DNA from: Helicobacter suis
Lineage (GTDB): Bacteria > Campylobacterota > Campylobacteria > Campylobacterales > Helicobacteraceae
Assembly: GCF_902196135.1 (NCBI RefSeq)
Contig: NZ_CABIKE010000005.1
Coordinates: 35,306-99,305, forward strand
Direction: 5' to 3'
DNA length: 64,000 nucleotides
The translations under genes were made by a program, and so were the position numbers. The notes beneath the pieces are model-generated. The model was not told the origin of the DNA. It saw only the letters and a list, made by a program, of their open reading frames with translations, and made no database searches. Below are positions 37,774-45,891 of the stretch, one piece after another (positions within the stretch are counted from its first letter, which is position 1; every line of letters starts with the position of its first letter).

Positions 37774-38304
37774 ATGCCTTTAGTCTTTGATAGAGGCGAT
37801 AAGAAATATAAAGCTTATGTGCGGGATTGGACAGCGCATTATAAAAGGCTTTATTGTGAAACACGGGATAACTACAATCTGCTCATTGATGACTATACTT
37901 GTGAATGTAACGCAATTAGAACAGCTAAGGCAAAGGCTGATGAACACTTTCAGGTATTTGTTGATGCCTTTAGTGGTGGCAATATTGGTAATATCATCGC
38001 GGCATTTATTAGCGCCATTGTAGGTATAGGCTTAGCTATATTTACCGGTGGGACTAGTCTATTAGCAACTATTGTTAGCACAACAGCGGCTGTAACAAGT
38101 GCGCTTACCGGCATTGTTGGAAGTATTGCTATGGGGGTGCTTAATGAGAATTCTAAGAATGCTATTAGATACTATCAAAACACAACTAGCAACATTGGTA
38201 TCGCCACGCAGATAGCCAAAGGCCAAACAAGCTGTAAGACCCTATCATTAATAAAGTATGCAATATTTGTATTTTGCGCTATAAAGTCTTTAACTTGCAT
38301 ATAG
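37774..38304 (+). CDS. hypothetical membrane protein, end replaced by IS
   Basis: 176 aa. The N-terminal half is charged with two Cys (DDYTCECNAIRTAKAKADEHFQ), followed by a Gly/Ala-rich double transmembrane hairpin (about 70-130; GNIIAAFISAIVGIGLAIF and TTAAVTSALTGIVGSIAMG). The last 20 or so residues (FVFCAIKSLTCI) run straight into IS right end B, so the natural C-terminus is probably lost. The shape recalls phage holin- or tape-like small membrane proteins, which is speculation. Confidence 0.5.
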   Translation: MPLVFDRGDKKYKAYVRDWTAHYKRLYCETRDNYNLLIDDYTCECNAIRTAKAKADEHFQVFVDAFSGGNIGNIIAAFISAIVGIGLAIFTGGTSLLATIVSTTAAVTSALTGIVGSIAMGVLNENSKNAIRYYQNTTSNIGIATQIAKGQTSCKTLSLIKYAIFVFCAIKSLTCI

Positions 38305-38370
38305 GCTGTAAGACCCGCCTAGCTATCAAGCTTTGATGATCCCGTAATCCCCTAGCTTTTAGCTATGGGG
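38305..38370 (+). mobile_element. IS200/IS605-type right end, copy B (no tnpB)
   Basis: Begins GCTGTAAGACCCGCCTAGC as in copy A and ends with hairpin CCCCTAGCT-TTT-AGCTA-T-GGGG (38350-38370), whose single bulged T is typical of hairpins bound by TnpA of this superfamily. No tnpB tail precedes it; instead the membrane-protein frame does. Confidence 0.65.
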
Positions 38371-38508
38371 AGTATGCCAAAAGAGCAAACCGCCAATTCT
38401 ACATAAGCATAGTATGCCAATCAAGATGGCCGCGCTCGCGGTGTGCTAAGCGTGTTTTAAGGCGTTTTTCTATACACTCCCCCAAGAACAAGTATAAAAG
38501 GTAGGGAC

Positions 38509-38840
38509 ATGACAGGAGAGGAATTAAAAGCCTACATAGAAAAATACATGCCTAAAGAATTACGGGGCGTTACTTTTGAGGCTGAACCGCAATTTTATAC
38601 CCGCTTAACAAAAGCTTCTTTTATCTACTTCAAAGGTAAACACGCTGGGGAGTGGAGAGCCAAGCCGAGGAGCGCAAAGTAAGACAATATGTACTAAAGC
38701 ACGTGGGCGGCTTTGATCTCACCAAAAGAGGCCACACAGAGGCAGAAAAACGCCAAATGGTACAATTCCTATGGAGTACGCAGCGTGATTTTGCGATCGC
38801 AGTAGTGGTACGCATTCTTTTAGAAAGTAGGGGCTTATGA
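38509..38840 (+). pseudogene. frameshifted phage-like gene
   Basis: From ATG 38509, after GGTAGGG, the frame reads MTGEELKAYIEKYMPKELRG and stops at 38682. The neighbouring frame continues the apparent protein as ERKVRQYVLKHVGGFDL and EAEKRQMVQFLWSTQRD, ending at 38840. A frameshift around 38650-38665 would join them into about 110 aa. Family unknown. Confidence 0.5.
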
Positions 38841-38895
38841 AAAACTTGAAAAGCCTAGACATGTTGACAATCTAGTATTAAAGCTAACCCGCTGG

Positions 38896-39231
38896 ATGAA
38901 AAGGGATAAGCTTGATCCAATCAATGGCCTAAAAACAAAACCCCGCGACATGTCAAAATACCGCAAGATTAACCCTGATCTAGTGCGTGAAGCTATTCTA
39001 GCAATAGGCAGCAGTGCCCCGCGCAAGGGCTATAAAGCCTACTACAACTACTACATGGAGCGCGAAAGAGAAACACGGCCTGACTTCAAGCATAGCTTTA
39101 ATATTTTCATGTTGTGGTGTGATCGGATTATCAAGAGTGATAAGAAAGTACAAAGCGTATTGTTAGCGCAGTATCTAAGAAAAAAAGACATTTTGAAGGC
39201 CGTTAATAACGGGACACGCCTTAACTGGTAG
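38896..39231 (+). CDS. hypothetical phage-like protein
   Basis: 111 aa from the first ATG; the same frame is open from about 38822 with plausible protein (YEKLEKPRHVDNLVLKLTRW), so the true start may have been lost. Basic, with AYYNYYMERERETRP and FMLWCDRIIKSDKKVQ. No recognised domain. It follows the frameshifted gene directly. Confidence 0.4.
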   Translation: MKRDKLDPINGLKTKPRDMSKYRKINPDLVREAILAIGSSAPRKGYKAYYNYYMERERETRPDFKHSFNIFMLWCDRIIKSDKKVQSVLLAQYLRKKDILKAVNNGTRLNW

Positions 39232-39402
39232 CCCACGCTCAAGGCTAGGAGTTTAGCAGGCTGTAGCGCCTCCGCTCTAGCAGACTACCGCCACACAGCG
39301 CGGGGCTATTTTTTAACCCTGATTTGTTTTTTTTAGTTTCACGCCCTAGCTAATCTACTTAAGCTAAATACTCTTTAGCCCTATTTAACAGCCATTCAAT
39401 GG

Positions 39403-39473
39403 GCGTTGAATATTCAACAAAAAGCGTTGAATAACCATTAAATAGCGTTGAATAGGCGTTTACTAGCGTTGAA
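39403..39473 (+). repeat. four iterons with 21-bp period
   Basis: GCGTTGAA occurs at 39403, 39424, 39445 and 39466: exactly 21 bp apart. The first three extend to GCGTTGAATA. An AT-rich stretch (39471-39490) follows. Inverted partial copies (TTCAACAA at 39413 and 39518; ATTCAAT at 39549 and 39559) are nearby. Same-face spacing over two helical turns suggests cooperative protein binding, as at iteron origins or phage transposase ends. The surrounding 39232-39621 holds no gene. Confidence 0.75.
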
Positions 39474-39621
39474 AAATTTATATTTTTGTTGAGGTACAGC
39501 TCATTCTAATCGCACTATTCAACAAACTTAAGCGCTTTTCAAATGCGATTCAATGCGCATTCAATCCCACTTGAACGCGCCTAGATTTAGCAGTTTGTGG
39601 CGCTGATAGTCTAAACCGCGC

Positions 39622-39759
39622 CTATTTAAACGCGCCTAATCTTGCGCGCTCTTTTTGCTTTTTGGCATAGATCAAGCGCAAACGCTGGCCGCCATAAATG
39701 GCGCGCAACTCCTCCAATTTGTAAGTCTTGAAAGTCTCAAAACCTAGCGCCGCCCTCAT
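39622..39759 (-). CDS. small phage-like protein
   Basis: 45-aa basic protein starting MRAALGFETFKTYKLEEL, with YGGQRLRLIY; its ATG overlaps the stop of the upstream gene (ATGA). The LEELRAIYGGQRL stretch loosely recalls the N-terminal part of Mor-type middle regulators of Mu-like phages, but it is too short to be sure. Confidence 0.45.
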   Translation of the reverse strand: MRAALGFETFKTYKLEELRAIYGGQRLRLIYAKKQKERARLGAFK

Positions 39760-40151
39760 TGCCAACCACTAGGGATATAGCCCGCGTTATTAATCGGGCG
39801 GTAGCGCTCATTGGCTTCTGTAATTTGTTTCTCATAGACTTTGCCTAAACCAACAAGTAACTTAGTGGTATCTTGTTTAGTGAAGTAGCGCGAATTTTTC
39901 TTACACACATGTAAACAAAACTCTTCTAACTCTTGCAAGCCCCACCCTAATTCTTCGCAATACGATCTAACTTTGCGGGCTTGTTTGGGTGTGGGGGCAG
40001 ATACGCCGCTTAGATTTTTAGAACTAGGCGTTTCAAAATACTCATTCAAAAAACTAGCCCATTCATTGTTTGCATGCATGCGCTTATACACCGGGTGCAC
40101 ATGGATTGACTTGAGTAGAAAGAGTCTGTACTTCTTTTGTTTTTGCGTCAT
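39756..40151 (-). CDS. possible GemA-like (Mu gp16) protein
   Basis: 131 aa from MTQKQKKYRLFLL. The opening KKYRLFLLKSIHVHPVYKRM and the later SGVSAPTPKQARKVRSYCEELGW resemble the layout of GemA (DUF1018) proteins of Mu-like phages: an IH-x-Y-R helix, then a short linker with LS..Q and a helix pair. The match is by eye only. It is coupled to the small gene after it and divergent from the gpI-like gene. Confidence 0.4.
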   Translation of the reverse strand: MTQKQKKYRLFLLKSIHVHPVYKRMHANNEWASFLNEYFETPSSKNLSGVSAPTPKQARKVRSYCEELGWGLQELEEFCLHVCKKNSRYFTKQDTTKLLVGLGKVYEKQITEANERYRPINNAGYIPSGWQ

Positions 40152-40207
40152 GTCTAATCTTAGCAAAATGCGCAAAAAGTGAGCTTAAAACATCTTATTC
40201 TTTGGTT

Positions 40208-40975
40208 ATGCAAGTTGTGATCTCACCTATCGGACAAATTAGTGGCATTGACGGGCGAACTTTTAAAATTGAATCAAAAGTTTATGAGACCCTAAAGGCT
40301 AATAAAATAGATTTACCGATTGAATTAGACCACACAGGCCCCGCGATTGGCTGGATCAAAAATTCTAGTTTAGTGCTTGAGAATGATCAAATTTTAGGAC
40401 AGGCTGATTTTAACAAGGCCGGACAAGCCGCCCTTAAAGATCGCGCCTATCGTTATCTTAGCCCCACTTATTTAGTTGATGATGATAATAATGTGATCAC
40501 AATTACCGGGCTAGGTTTGGTTAACAAGCCAAATATTCTAAAACAAGCGTTAAATTCACTACAAGGAGCATACATGAACGAACTACCCGAAGAAACAGAA
40601 AACACAGAAAACACAGATCAAGACTTTGATCTTAAGCTTGAGATTGAAAAATTCAACACCCGTTTAAGCGGCATTGAATCGCAATTAAACGAGGTTTTAA
40701 GCGCGATTAAGGAACTTAAAGAGAACAAAGAGGACAAGAAAGAGGAGGAGCAAGAGGAGGATGAGGAGGCCACGCTAATTGAAGCCCACCAAAGTGTACT
40801 AAAAACGCTTGAGGAAAACAACTCCGTTTTACCAAAACGCGTGCCATTCTTAAAAAAAATGTGCGGGGCTAATGTGTTCCCGCGCTTTGTTGAGTTATAC
40901 CAGCTTGAAGCCAATAGCCTCTATAACACTAAAAAGATCAAACTAGACAAAGTAGAAACTAGCTACAAGTATTAG
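40208..40975 (+). CDS. Mu-like phage head protease/scaffold (gpI-like)
   Basis: 255-aa protein matching the Mu gene I family: LDHTGPAIGWIKNSSLVLEND, KDRAYRYLSPTYLVDDDNNV and ITGLGLVNKPNILKQALNSL form the protease domain (about 1-118). The rest is an acidic coiled region (about 125-190) and a C-terminal tail. In Mu the enzyme matures the capsid and its C-terminal part is the scaffold. Shorter than the Mu protein (about 360 aa). ATG at 40208 chosen over a TTG two codons earlier; neither has a good ribosome site. Its end overlaps the convergent coaE end by 4 bp. Confidence 0.75.
   Translation: MQVVISPIGQISGIDGRTFKIESKVYETLKANKIDLPIELDHTGPAIGWIKNSSLVLENDQILGQADFNKAGQAALKDRAYRYLSPTYLVDDDNNVITITGLGLVNKPNILKQALNSLQGAYMNELPEETENTENTDQDFDLKLEIEKFNTRLSGIESQLNEVLSAIKELKENKEDKKEEEQEEDEEATLIEAHQSVLKTLEENNSVLPKRVPFLKKMCGANVFPRFVELYQLEANSLYNTKKIKLDKVETSYKY
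40574..40975 (+). CDS. internal in-frame start: scaffold (gpZ-like)
   Basis: Inside the gpI-like gene, an AAGGAG site at 40563-40568 precedes an in-frame ATG at 40574, 5 bp later. The product would be 133 aa: MNELPEETENTENTD, a coiled coil and the acidic patch. This copies the Mu arrangement, where gene Z starts within gene I and makes the scaffold alone. Confidence 0.55.
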   Translation: MNELPEETENTENTDQDFDLKLEIEKFNTRLSGIESQLNEVLSAIKELKENKEDKKEEEQEEDEEATLIEAHQSVLKTLEENNSVLPKRVPFLKKMCGANVFPRFVELYQLEANSLYNTKKIKLDKVETSYKY

Positions 40976-41553
40976 CTTACTAGATTTTTTTGGATAAATA
41001 TTTCTACTTGCTCTTGTAGATGTTTGAGGTCTTTGGAATTATCTAGCACAAAGGGAGCTAAAGATTTTTTAAACTCTATATCTAATTGGGCACTCAGGCG
41101 CTTTTCTATCTGTTCTAAATCTAAATGGCTATCTCGCTTTTGTAGGCGCTCTATTTGTAAGGCTCTGGGTGCATAAACAAGCACGATCTGAGAAATCCCA
41201 TAGTTTTTAATCCCCTCAATTTCATAATAAAGCGGAATATCTAAAAAATAAGGCTTATTGTGCTTTTCTAATTCTTGCGCACTTTTAAGCATTTGTTCGC
41301 GGATTTTAGGGTGCAAAAAGGCCTCTAATTTGGCGCGGGCTTCTTGGTTATTAAAGATAAGCGGGGCGAGTTCTTGACGGCTAATGCTTTGCTTATCTGT
41401 AAATATTTTTGCGATCTCTTGATTATGCGCTTCAAAGAGTTCATGTGCAATTTTATCTGCATCTAGTACACTAAACCCATGCAAACTTAAAAGATTACCC
41501 GCTGTGCTCTTGCCTGTGGCTATCCCTCCGGTGAGTACAAAGGCATGTTTCAA
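40972..41553 (-). CDS. coaE: dephospho-CoA kinase
   Basis: 193-aa P-loop kinase for the last step of CoA synthesis. Walker A GGIATGKST at the N-terminus, DADKIAHELF, and IPLYYE. The start is a TTG overlapping the speE stop (TTGA), and no other start keeps the P-loop. Translationally coupled to speE. Confidence 0.93.
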   Translation of the reverse strand: MKHAFVLTGGIATGKSTAGNLLSLHGFSVLDADKIAHELFEAHNQEIAKIFTDKQSISRQELAPLIFNNQEARAKLEAFLHPKIREQMLKSAQELEKHNKPYFLDIPLYYEIEGIKNYGISQIVLVYAPRALQIERLQKRDSHLDLEQIEKRLSAQLDIEFKKSLAPFVLDNSKDLKHLQEQVEIFIQKNLVS

Positions 41554-42311
41554 TTCTTTAAAAGCCCTTTGTAGGTTGGATAAAACCAGTTAGGCTGGGC
41601 AAAAGCGGCTTGGTGTAGTGTGGCATTATAGTGCCTCAGATCTTCAAGCATATCTATTTTTTGTAAGATCATATCTGCCTCTGGGTGGAAATGTTTGGAG
41701 GCAAAGAGAAAGTAAGCAGGTGTTAAGGAATAGGGGTTAAAAAAGGGCATGATCACTGCAAAAAAGGGCGCTAGTGCCTCTAAAGTGTTTTTAAAATTTT
41801 GCTGTTTTAAGAGTGGGTGGTAAGAGGCACAGATTAAAATCCCTTGCATGCTTAGCATGCGTTGCAAACCATCTATTTGGTGGGCATTTAGTGGACTTAG
41901 AGAAATGATCAGATCGTACTTTTTAACCTCTAAGTCTAAAATTTGGCTGTAGTGCTTAAAATGAGGGTGATCACGGGTTTCTTGGAAGTGTGCAAAAAAA
42001 GGCGCGAGGGCTTCTAAAATTCTATACTCCTCTTGCACAAAATCCACCTGCAAATCATGCTTAAAGAGCTCAAAGGCCATTTCTAAATCAAACCCCCCCA
42101 CTACAAGTACATTTTGCCCCCCAACAAGCACGCAAGCCCCCACATGGGCGAGTAATTCGCTTTGCATAAAAGAATCCTTTTGTACAAATAACGCCTCTTG
42201 TGATCCGCTAACACGCCCTATTAGCCCTAGTTCTTCATTTTCAAGCACCTGTAAAACACACGCCTTACCCCTAATTTCTTCTAAAAGAGAACCTTCTAAA
42301 TGTTGTTGCAT
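41550..42311 (-). CDS. speE: polyamine aminopropyltransferase (spermidine synthase)
   Basis: 253-aa divergent SpeE of the H. pylori type. The Rossmann core shows NVLVVGGFDLEMAFELFKHD in place of the usual GGGDG and YDLIISLSPL instead of the D-x-D gatekeeper, as in the Helicobacter enzymes that lack the classical signature. Order speE-coaE as in H. pylori HP0832-HP0831. Starts right at the ggt stop. Confidence 0.85.
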   Translation of the reverse strand: MQQHLEGSLLEEIRGKACVLQVLENEELGLIGRVSGSQEALFVQKDSFMQSELLAHVGACVLVGGQNVLVVGGFDLEMAFELFKHDLQVDFVQEEYRILEALAPFFAHFQETRDHPHFKHYSQILDLEVKKYDLIISLSPLNAHQIDGLQRMLSMQGILICASYHPLLKQQNFKNTLEALAPFFAVIMPFFNPYSLTPAYFLFASKHFHPEADMILQKIDMLEDLRHYNATLHQAAFAQPNWFYPTYKGLLKN

Positions 42312-43979
42312 TTAAAATTCCTTGCGTGGGTCTTGAGCCCCATACATAATGTGGCTTTTAGAATCAATAACAATAGCATTTACATCTCCCATGAGTGGTT
42401 TAACCACAACCTTATAGCCCATTTTCTCTAAATTTTCCTCTACATCTTTTACCATTCCAAAGGGTTCGGTGCGGATTTCATCCGGTAGCCACTGCATATG
42501 AAAGCGCGCAGCCCCCACAGCCTGCGAGATATTCATGCCATGATCAATAACATTACTAATCACTTGTAGTACCGTTGTGATGATACGCGCCCCGCCCGGA
42601 CTGCCCACCACCATAAAGACCTTATTATTTTTAAGCACAATAGTAGGCGACATAGAACTAAGAGGCCGTTTATTAGGCTCTATTGCATTGGCATCTCCAC
42701 CTATGACCCCGTAGAGATTTGGCGTACCTGCCTTAATAGAAAAATCATCCATTTCATCGTTGAGTAAAAAGCCCGCTTTATTAATAGCTGCTGCACTCCC
42801 ATAAGAGGCATTAATTGTGTAGGTAATACTCACCGCATTCCCCCATTTATCAGCTACAGAATAGTGGGTGGTGTTTTGCCCTTCATGGAGTTGTCCTAAG
42901 CCCGGGTGAACTTGTGTACTAGGGGTGGCCTCGTTAGGTTTGATATTTTCATAGATTTTTTTAGCATAGGCCTTACTAATGAGCTTTTCAAGCGGAATAT
43001 TCATAAAATCTGGATCGCCCATGTAAACCGATCGATCCGCATAAGCTTGGCGCTCGGCTTCGGCCATGATATGGATTGTTTGACTCGAACCAAAGCCTAA
43101 ATCGTGGATATTGGTATTTTCCATTGTGTTTAAAATTTCAATTAGATGCGTGCCTCCTGAACTAGGCGGTCCCATTGAGATGATTTTATAACCTCTATAA
43201 GTACCCACCACCGGTTTGCGCCACACCACTTTATAACTAGCTAAATCTTTTTTAGTGATAATCCCTCCGTTTTTGCGCATATCCTCTACGATGAGATCGG
43301 CTATTTTGCCGCGATAAAAGGCAGAGGGGCCTTGATCTTTGATAAGAGTGAGGGTTTTAGCTAAATCCTTTTGTACGAGTAAATCCCCAGCCTTATAAGA
43401 CACCATTCCTTTTTTTAAAAAGTATTTACGGCTACTAGCATACTTAGAAAGGCGAGGCTTTGCCTCTAAAATCGTCTGCCCTTGTCTTTCTGTAAGCCTA
43501 AAACCATTTTGGGCTAGCTCTATTGCTGGTTCTATCAAAGTTGCCAGTTTACGCGTGCCATATTTTTCTAACATTGCACTTAAACCCGCCACAGTGCCCG
43601 GCACCCCTGCGGATAAATAGCCATCGGTGCTTAAATTAGGAATCACTCTTCCATTTTTATCTAAATACATGTTTTTACTAGCCTTCATAGGCGCTTTTTC
43701 GCGAAAATCTAGGCTAATATTTTCGCCATTAGCTAAATGGATTAGCGCAAAGCCACCCCCGCCGATATTGCCTGCTGCTGGGTGTACTACTGCTAAAGCA
43801 TAGCCAATAGCCACCGCTGCATCAATGGCATTACCGCCCTCATCTAAGACTTTTTGCCCAATTTTATCTGCTAAAGGATGGCTGGTTAGTGCTAAAGCTC
43901 TGCCTTTAATAGGGGGCAAAGTGGCTGCAAAAATAAGCCCTAAACCCAGCATCACCACTAAAAATAAACGACCCACCAT
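42312..43979 (-). CDS. ggt: gamma-glutamyltranspeptidase
   Basis: 555-aa periplasmic Ntn-hydrolase that splits glutamine and glutathione and is a virulence factor of gastric helicobacters. A signal peptide (about 1-19) is followed by the large subunit; the autocatalytic cleavage site is before the Thr of NTTHYSVAD (about residue 370), and GSPGGARIITTVLQ is in the small subunit. I chose the ATG at 43979 after AAGGAGATC; the 13 upstream codons overlap the promoter. An extended -10 (TGCTAAAAT) lies on the minus strand at 44009-44017. Confidence 0.95.
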   Translation of the reverse strand: MVGRLFLVVMLGLGLIFAATLPPIKGRALALTSHPLADKIGQKVLDEGGNAIDAAVAIGYALAVVHPAAGNIGGGGFALIHLANGENISLDFREKAPMKASKNMYLDKNGRVIPNLSTDGYLSAGVPGTVAGLSAMLEKYGTRKLATLIEPAIELAQNGFRLTERQGQTILEAKPRLSKYASSRKYFLKKGMVSYKAGDLLVQKDLAKTLTLIKDQGPSAFYRGKIADLIVEDMRKNGGIITKKDLASYKVVWRKPVVGTYRGYKIISMGPPSSGGTHLIEILNTMENTNIHDLGFGSSQTIHIMAEAERQAYADRSVYMGDPDFMNIPLEKLISKAYAKKIYENIKPNEATPSTQVHPGLGQLHEGQNTTHYSVADKWGNAVSITYTINASYGSAAAINKAGFLLNDEMDDFSIKAGTPNLYGVIGGDANAIEPNKRPLSSMSPTIVLKNNKVFMVVGSPGGARIITTVLQVISNVIDHGMNISQAVGAARFHMQWLPDEIRTEPFGMVKDVEENLEKMGYKVVVKPLMGDVNAIVIDSKSHIMYGAQDPRKEF

Positions 43980-44048
43980 GATCTCCTTAGATTTTAAAAA
44001 ATACGCTGATTTTAGCATAAGTTATTTGAGAAACCTGCTTCTTTAGGC

Positions 44049-44054
44049 TATAAT
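44049..44054 (+). promoter_or_regulatory. -10 box of the dnaX operon
   Basis: TATAAT 26 bp before the dnaX GTG, leaving a short leader with AAAGG. Confidence 0.6.
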
Positions 44055-44074
44055 GCTGCATTAATCCTAAAGGT

Positions 44075-45469
44075 GTGCCCTTGACTCTTGCGCTTAAATA
44101 CCGCCCCAAGCATTTCAAGGATTTAATCGGACAGGAAAGTGTTTCTAACACTTTAAGCTTAGCTCTTGATCACGCGCGTTTAGCCCATGCGTATTTGTTT
44201 AGTGGTTTGCGCGGGAGTGGTAAAACTAGCACAGCACGCATTTTTGCGCGGGCTTTGCAGTGTGAAAAAGGGCCTAGTAGTATACCTTGTGATAGCTGTT
44301 TAAATTGCCTAGATGCCCTTAAAGATCGCCATTTAGACATCATAGAAATAGATGGCGCGTCTAACCGGCGGATTGAAGATGTACGCAATATCATTGAACA
44401 AACCAAGTATAAGCCTAGCTTAGGTCGTTTTAAGATTTTTATGATTGATGAAGCCCACATGCTCACTAAAGAGGCATTTAATGCGCTATTAAAGACCTTA
44501 GAAGAACCCCCCGCGCATGTCAAATTTATTTTAGCCACCACCGACCCGCATAAATTACCCGCCACTATTTTAAGCCGTACCCAACATTTCCACTTCAAAA
44601 AAATCGCCCCTAAAGCCATTGTACAACGCCTCCAATCTATTTTAGATCAAGAGGGGGTTTCTTATGAGCAAAGTGCTTTAGAGATACTAGCTAGAAGTGG
44701 GGGGGGGAGTTTACGAGACACTTTAACATTAAGCGATCAGGCCATTAGTTATACCAACCAACATATCAGCGCGCAGGGTGTAAGCCAAATGCTTGGCATG
44801 GTAAATACACAGATTTTAGAGGATTTTTTTAAGGCTATAGTGGAGTGTAAAGAAGATGTTTTAAAAGACAAGTTAAAAGTGTTAGAAGAGTATGAAATTT
44901 CTATGGTTTTAGAGGAAATGGGGGTTTTTTTAAAAGAGGCGGTACTACAGGGCCGTTTTTCTTTAAAATTATCTAGCCTCTTTATTGAGATTTTAGCTAG
45001 GGCTAAAGAGCTTTTGTACTGGGGAGCAGATGGGGGATTTGTACTAGCCCTTAGCGCCCTTAAAATGCAAGCTAGCCAAGAAACCAACACTTCTTTAACA
45101 ACACCACCCCCTCAACCTAGCCCACAAGAATTATTCACTCAACTTATTAAACAACTCTACCAAGATAACCAAGAGTTGGGTAAAGTTTTTGAGCGATTCA
45201 TTACATTTCACTCTTTTTCTGAGGGTGTTTTAAAATGGCATTCTCGTGCAGATGAGCCGGCTAAAAAGATTTTAAACCAGCATTACCATAGTTTGATCGA
45301 ACCATGTATACAAAAATTCTATGGTAAAGGGGTGAAAATAGAGGCTGTTAAAGTGCAGGCTAAGCCAGAAACAGGGATTGGCCACGCGTTTATGCAAGAT
45401 CACCAAGAGCTAATGAAAGCCATGCAGGAGAATTTGGGTACTACAGATTGTGAGGTTGAGGATAGTTAA
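44075..45469 (+). CDS. dnaX: DNA polymerase III subunit gamma/tau
   Basis: 464-aa clamp-loader ATPase. Opens MPLTLALKYRPKHFKDLIGQE from a GTG; Walker A GLRGSGKTSTA (about residue 47); zinc module CDSCLNC; Walker B FMIDEAHML; SRC-like LSRTQHF; sensor region ARSGGGSLRDTLTL. The SGGGS codons form nine consecutive Gs (44699-44707). The C-terminal tau part is short. First gene of dnaX-tsaE-lptB-rpoN, all touching or overlapping. Confidence 0.95.
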   Translation: MPLTLALKYRPKHFKDLIGQESVSNTLSLALDHARLAHAYLFSGLRGSGKTSTARIFARALQCEKGPSSIPCDSCLNCLDALKDRHLDIIEIDGASNRRIEDVRNIIEQTKYKPSLGRFKIFMIDEAHMLTKEAFNALLKTLEEPPAHVKFILATTDPHKLPATILSRTQHFHFKKIAPKAIVQRLQSILDQEGVSYEQSALEILARSGGGSLRDTLTLSDQAISYTNQHISAQGVSQMLGMVNTQILEDFFKAIVECKEDVLKDKLKVLEEYEISMVLEEMGVFLKEAVLQGRFSLKLSSLFIEILARAKELLYWGADGGFVLALSALKMQASQETNTSLTTPPPQPSPQELFTQLIKQLYQDNQELGKVFERFITFHSFSEGVLKWHSRADEPAKKILNQHYHSLIEPCIQKFYGKGVKIEAVKVQAKPETGIGHAFMQDHQELMKAMQENLGTTDCEVEDS

Positions 45470-45891
45470 TGTTAGACATGCAGGCTAATTTGAATCAAAT
45501 TGATCAAGTTGTACTAGCCTTAGAGGAGTACACCCAAACTCTTCCCTGTATCTTTTTACTACAAGGCGATCTAGCCAGTGGTAAGACAACTTTAATCCAA
45601 CATTATTGCAAAGTCTTAAACGCCCCTCTAGCCACTTCGCCTACTTTTACTCTCTTGCATGTTTATCAATCCCCTACTCTTTGTATCTACCATTATGATT
45701 TTTACCTTAAAGAAGTAGAGGAGTTATTCACTTTAGGCATTTTAGAAAATTTAGAGCAAAAAGGGGTGCATTTTATTGAGTGGGGAGGAGAGGCTCTACA
45801 CTCTTTATTGCGCTCTTTTGGGCTTGATCTCTTTATTTTGAGTTTAAAGCGCACGCAACATACATGCCATTATAAGTTAAGACATGGATAA
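45469..45891 (+). CDS. tsaE: tRNA t6A ATPase TsaE
   Basis: 140-aa P-loop ATPase that works with TsaB and TsaD to make N6-threonylcarbamoyladenosine in t[19 protein letters not shown] is the Walker [11 protein letters not shown] the switch, and [12 protein letters not shown] and HFIEWGG are family motifs. Starts within the dnaX stop (TAATG) and overlaps lptB by 8 bp. Confidence 0.93.
   Translation: MLDMQANLNQIDQVVLALEEYTQTLPCIFLLQGDLASGKTTLIQHYCKVLNAPLATSPTFTLLHVYQSPTLCIYHYDFYLKEVEELFTLGILENLEQKGVHFIEWGGEALHSLLRSFGLDLFILSLKRTQHTCHYKLRHG

Larger units (their letters stand above)
36594..40975. mobile_element. decayed Mu-like prophage with IS debris
   Basis: Region between the core genes gmhA and coaE containing IS right ends, small overlapping genes of unknown function, frameshifted reading frames, iterons, a possible GemA-like gene and a Mu gpI-like protease/scaffold gene. 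No transposase, integrase, portal, terminase or tail gene is seen, so it cannot be a complete phage. The extent is inferred from loss of core-gene order; exact ends are unknown. Confidence 0.55.

Noticed and set aside
39403..39560. CRISPR array
   Set aside because: The repeats are 8-10 bp cores with a fixed 21-bp period, so there is no room for real spacers; no cas gene is present.
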